Shown here: positions 15,152-16,175 of the stretch, in pieces
How positions within the stretch are numbered: the first letter of the stretch is position 1
Layout of the letters: each line of letters begins with the position of its first letter
DNA from: UMGS172 sp045578845
GTDB taxonomy: Bacteria > Bacillota > Clostridia > Oscillospirales > Acutalibacteraceae
Assembly (NCBI GenBank): GCA_045578845.1
Contig: JAZNLA010000019.1
Location: 1-16,175 of the forward strand
Length of the DNA stretch: 16,175 bases
Reading direction: 5' to 3'
Notes under the pieces: model-generated
Databases searched by the model: none
Told to the model about the DNA's origin: nothing
Seen by the model: only the letters and a program-made list of their open reading frames with translations
Position numbers and translations under genes: made by a program

Positions 15152-16175
15152 CTAATTAAAACATTTTTTAATTGTTTCAATAATTATATCCTGTTGTTCC
15201 TCGGTCATTTTATTATCACTCGGCAGACATAACCCTCTATCAAAAATATCCATACCGACATCTTGACCATCAAAAGAAACAAACAAATTGTTTTTATAAA
15301 TCGGTTGAGCGTGCATGGGTTTCCAAATCGGTCTGCCCTCAGCGTTAATATTATTAAGAGCCTCTAAAATTTCAGTTGGACATGATTTGCCTTTTTCGGT
15401 TTTGTATGTCGCTGAGCATTCAGTTCTGACCTGATTGCACATTGCATCTTTATCTATCAATAAGCAGGAAAGCCAAAAATTCGGTTCCATAATATCCTCA
15501 ATATAAGGATTCATTTGTACAGGTAAATCCTTAAAACCTGCTTTATATCTTTCATAAATTGCCTTTTTACTTGTAATATGTTCATAAAGATAAGGGAACT
15601 GACCGCGTACTACACCGGCAATTACATTACTCATTCGATAGTTATATCCCAAATCTTCATGCTGATACCAAGGTGCGTTTTCTCTGGACTGAGTCGACCA
15701 CTTGCGAGCCTTATCAGCCGCTTTTGAATCATCGGTTAACAACATACCGCCCGATGAGCCGGTAATAATTTTGTTTCCATTGAAAGAAATTGCATTATAT
15801 GTTCCGAATGTTCCGGTTTGTATACCCTTGTATGTTGCTCCTAAAGACTCAGCCGCATCTTCAACAATTACTGCATTATGTTTATCGGCAATAGCACAAA
15901 TTTCATCCATTTTTGCAGGTGTACCGTAAAGATTTGCAAGGACAATAACCTTAACATCGGGAAATTTCATAAATGCCTTTTCAAGTGCTTTTGGGTCCAT
16001 ATTCCAAGTGTCGTATTCACTATCAATAAAAATCGGTTCAGCCTTTTCATAAATAACGGGATTAACGGTTGCGGCAAAGGTCATATCGGTACAAAAAACC
16101 TTATCTCCTGCTTTTACACCGGCAAGTTTTATAGCCAAATGAAGAGCCGATGTACCGCAAGACAATGCAACTGCA
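15152..16175 (-). CDS. pglE: DegT/DnrJ/EryC1 sugar aminotransferase (PglE-like), 5' end cut by window edge
   Basis: PLP-dependent aminotransferase that converts a UDP-4-keto-6-deoxy-HexNAc to the 4-amino sugar. The reading frame continues to the right edge (the codons before LSCGTSALH read Ala-Val-Ala), so the apparent TTG at 16165 is internal and the true start lies outside; by comparison with PglE about 50 N-terminal residues are missing. Seen in the 340 residues present: SCGTSALHL (phosphate-binding loop), VIVEDAAESLGA with the PLP-ring Asp, the Schiff-base lysine in SFNGNKIITG (codon 15772-15770), GYNYRMSN and the C-terminal RPIWKPMH. These match PglE-type enzymes. It is the first gene seen in the transcription direction and is followed by the PglC-like gene after seven bases. 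Other 4-amino-sugar pathways of the same family are possible because the dehydratase is not in view. Confidence 0.9.
   Translation of the reverse strand, partial: AVALSCGTSALHLAIKLAGVKAGDKVFCTDMTFAATVNPVIYEKAEPIFIDSEYDTWNMDPKALEKAFMKFPDVKVIVLANLYGTPAKMDEICAIADKHNAVIVEDAAESLGATYKGIQTGTFGTYNAISFNGNKIITGSSGGMLLTDDSKAADKARKWSTQSRENAPWYQHEDLGYNYRMSNVIAGVVRGQFPYLYEHITSKKAIYERYKAGFKDLPVQMNPYIEDIMEPNFWLSCLLIDKDAMCNQVRTECSATYKTEKGKSCPTEILEALNNINAEGRPIWKPMHAQPIYKNNLFVSFDGQDVGMDIFDRGLCLPSDNKMTEEQQDIIIETIKKCFN

Noticed and set aside
12803..16175. A Campylobacter-style protein N-glycosylation system
   Set aside because: The pgl-like genes are convincing, but no PglB oligosaccharyltransferase or PglK flippase is in the window and a Wzy polymerase is; a polysaccharide is the simpler reading.
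1..16175. CRISPR arrays, tRNA/rRNA genes, insertion sequences or attachment sites
   Set aside because: I looked for spaced direct repeats, tRNA-like cloverleafs, transposase motifs and terminal inverted repeats and saw none; there is no gene-free stretch long enough to hold them.

Overview
The window is one continuous block of a surface-polysaccharide (capsule or exopolysaccharide) biosynthesis locus. Every convincing gene lies on the minus strand, so transcription runs from the right edge to the left edge. Fifteen genes are packed with gaps of at most about 40 bases or with short overlaps, and I see no internal terminator or promoter, which fits a single long operon. Both ends are cut: the first gene lacks its 5' end and the last gene lacks its 3' end. 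The A+T-rich DNA, strong AGGAGG-like ribosome binding sites, gene families and Wzy-type organisation suggest a low-G+C Firmicute, probably a Clostridia gut-type organism. That assignment is inference; no phylogenetic marker is present.

In transcription order, the right end (about 16175-12803) carries a module resembling the Campylobacter pgl genes: a PLP sugar aminotransferase (PglE-like), a small phosphoglycosyl transferase (PglC-like), a left-handed beta-helix acetyltransferase (PglD-like) and a GT4 glycosyltransferase (PglA-like). Together these would acetylate a 4-amino-sugar nucleotide, probably to UDP-diNAc-bacillosamine or a relative, load it on undecaprenyl phosphate and add the second sugar. 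The 4,6-dehydratase that should supply the aminotransferase is not in the window and may lie beyond the right edge. Next (12800-10501) comes a TviB/WbpO-like UDP-HexNAc 6-dehydrogenase and a TviC/WbpP-like UDP-HexNAc 4-epimerase, the pair that makes UDP-N-acetylgalactosaminuronic acid.

The middle and left (10484-1) hold the assembly genes: two GT4 enzymes, a Wzy-type polymerase, a DUF6625-like probable transferase, a third GT4 (the fourth of the window, counting the PglA-like one), an unclassified GT-B-like protein, a GT8 enzyme, a TupA-like ATP-grasp ligase and two tandem GT2 enzymes. With the PglA-like enzyme this makes about nine putative glycosyltransferases, so the repeat unit may be large or decorated.

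The most notable points are: (i) a G9 homopolymer inside the GT8 gene, which could make it a slippage-prone, phase-variable gene; (ii) a TupA-like ATP-grasp ligase in the same operon as uronic-acid synthesis, suggesting that a uronic acid carboxylate may be amidated; and (iii) two or three poorly characterised transferase families. No flippase (Wzx), chain-length regulator, oligosaccharyltransferase or cell-wall ligase is visible. I did not find a clearly new defence or mobile system; this is an accessory polysaccharide locus with some unusual parts.
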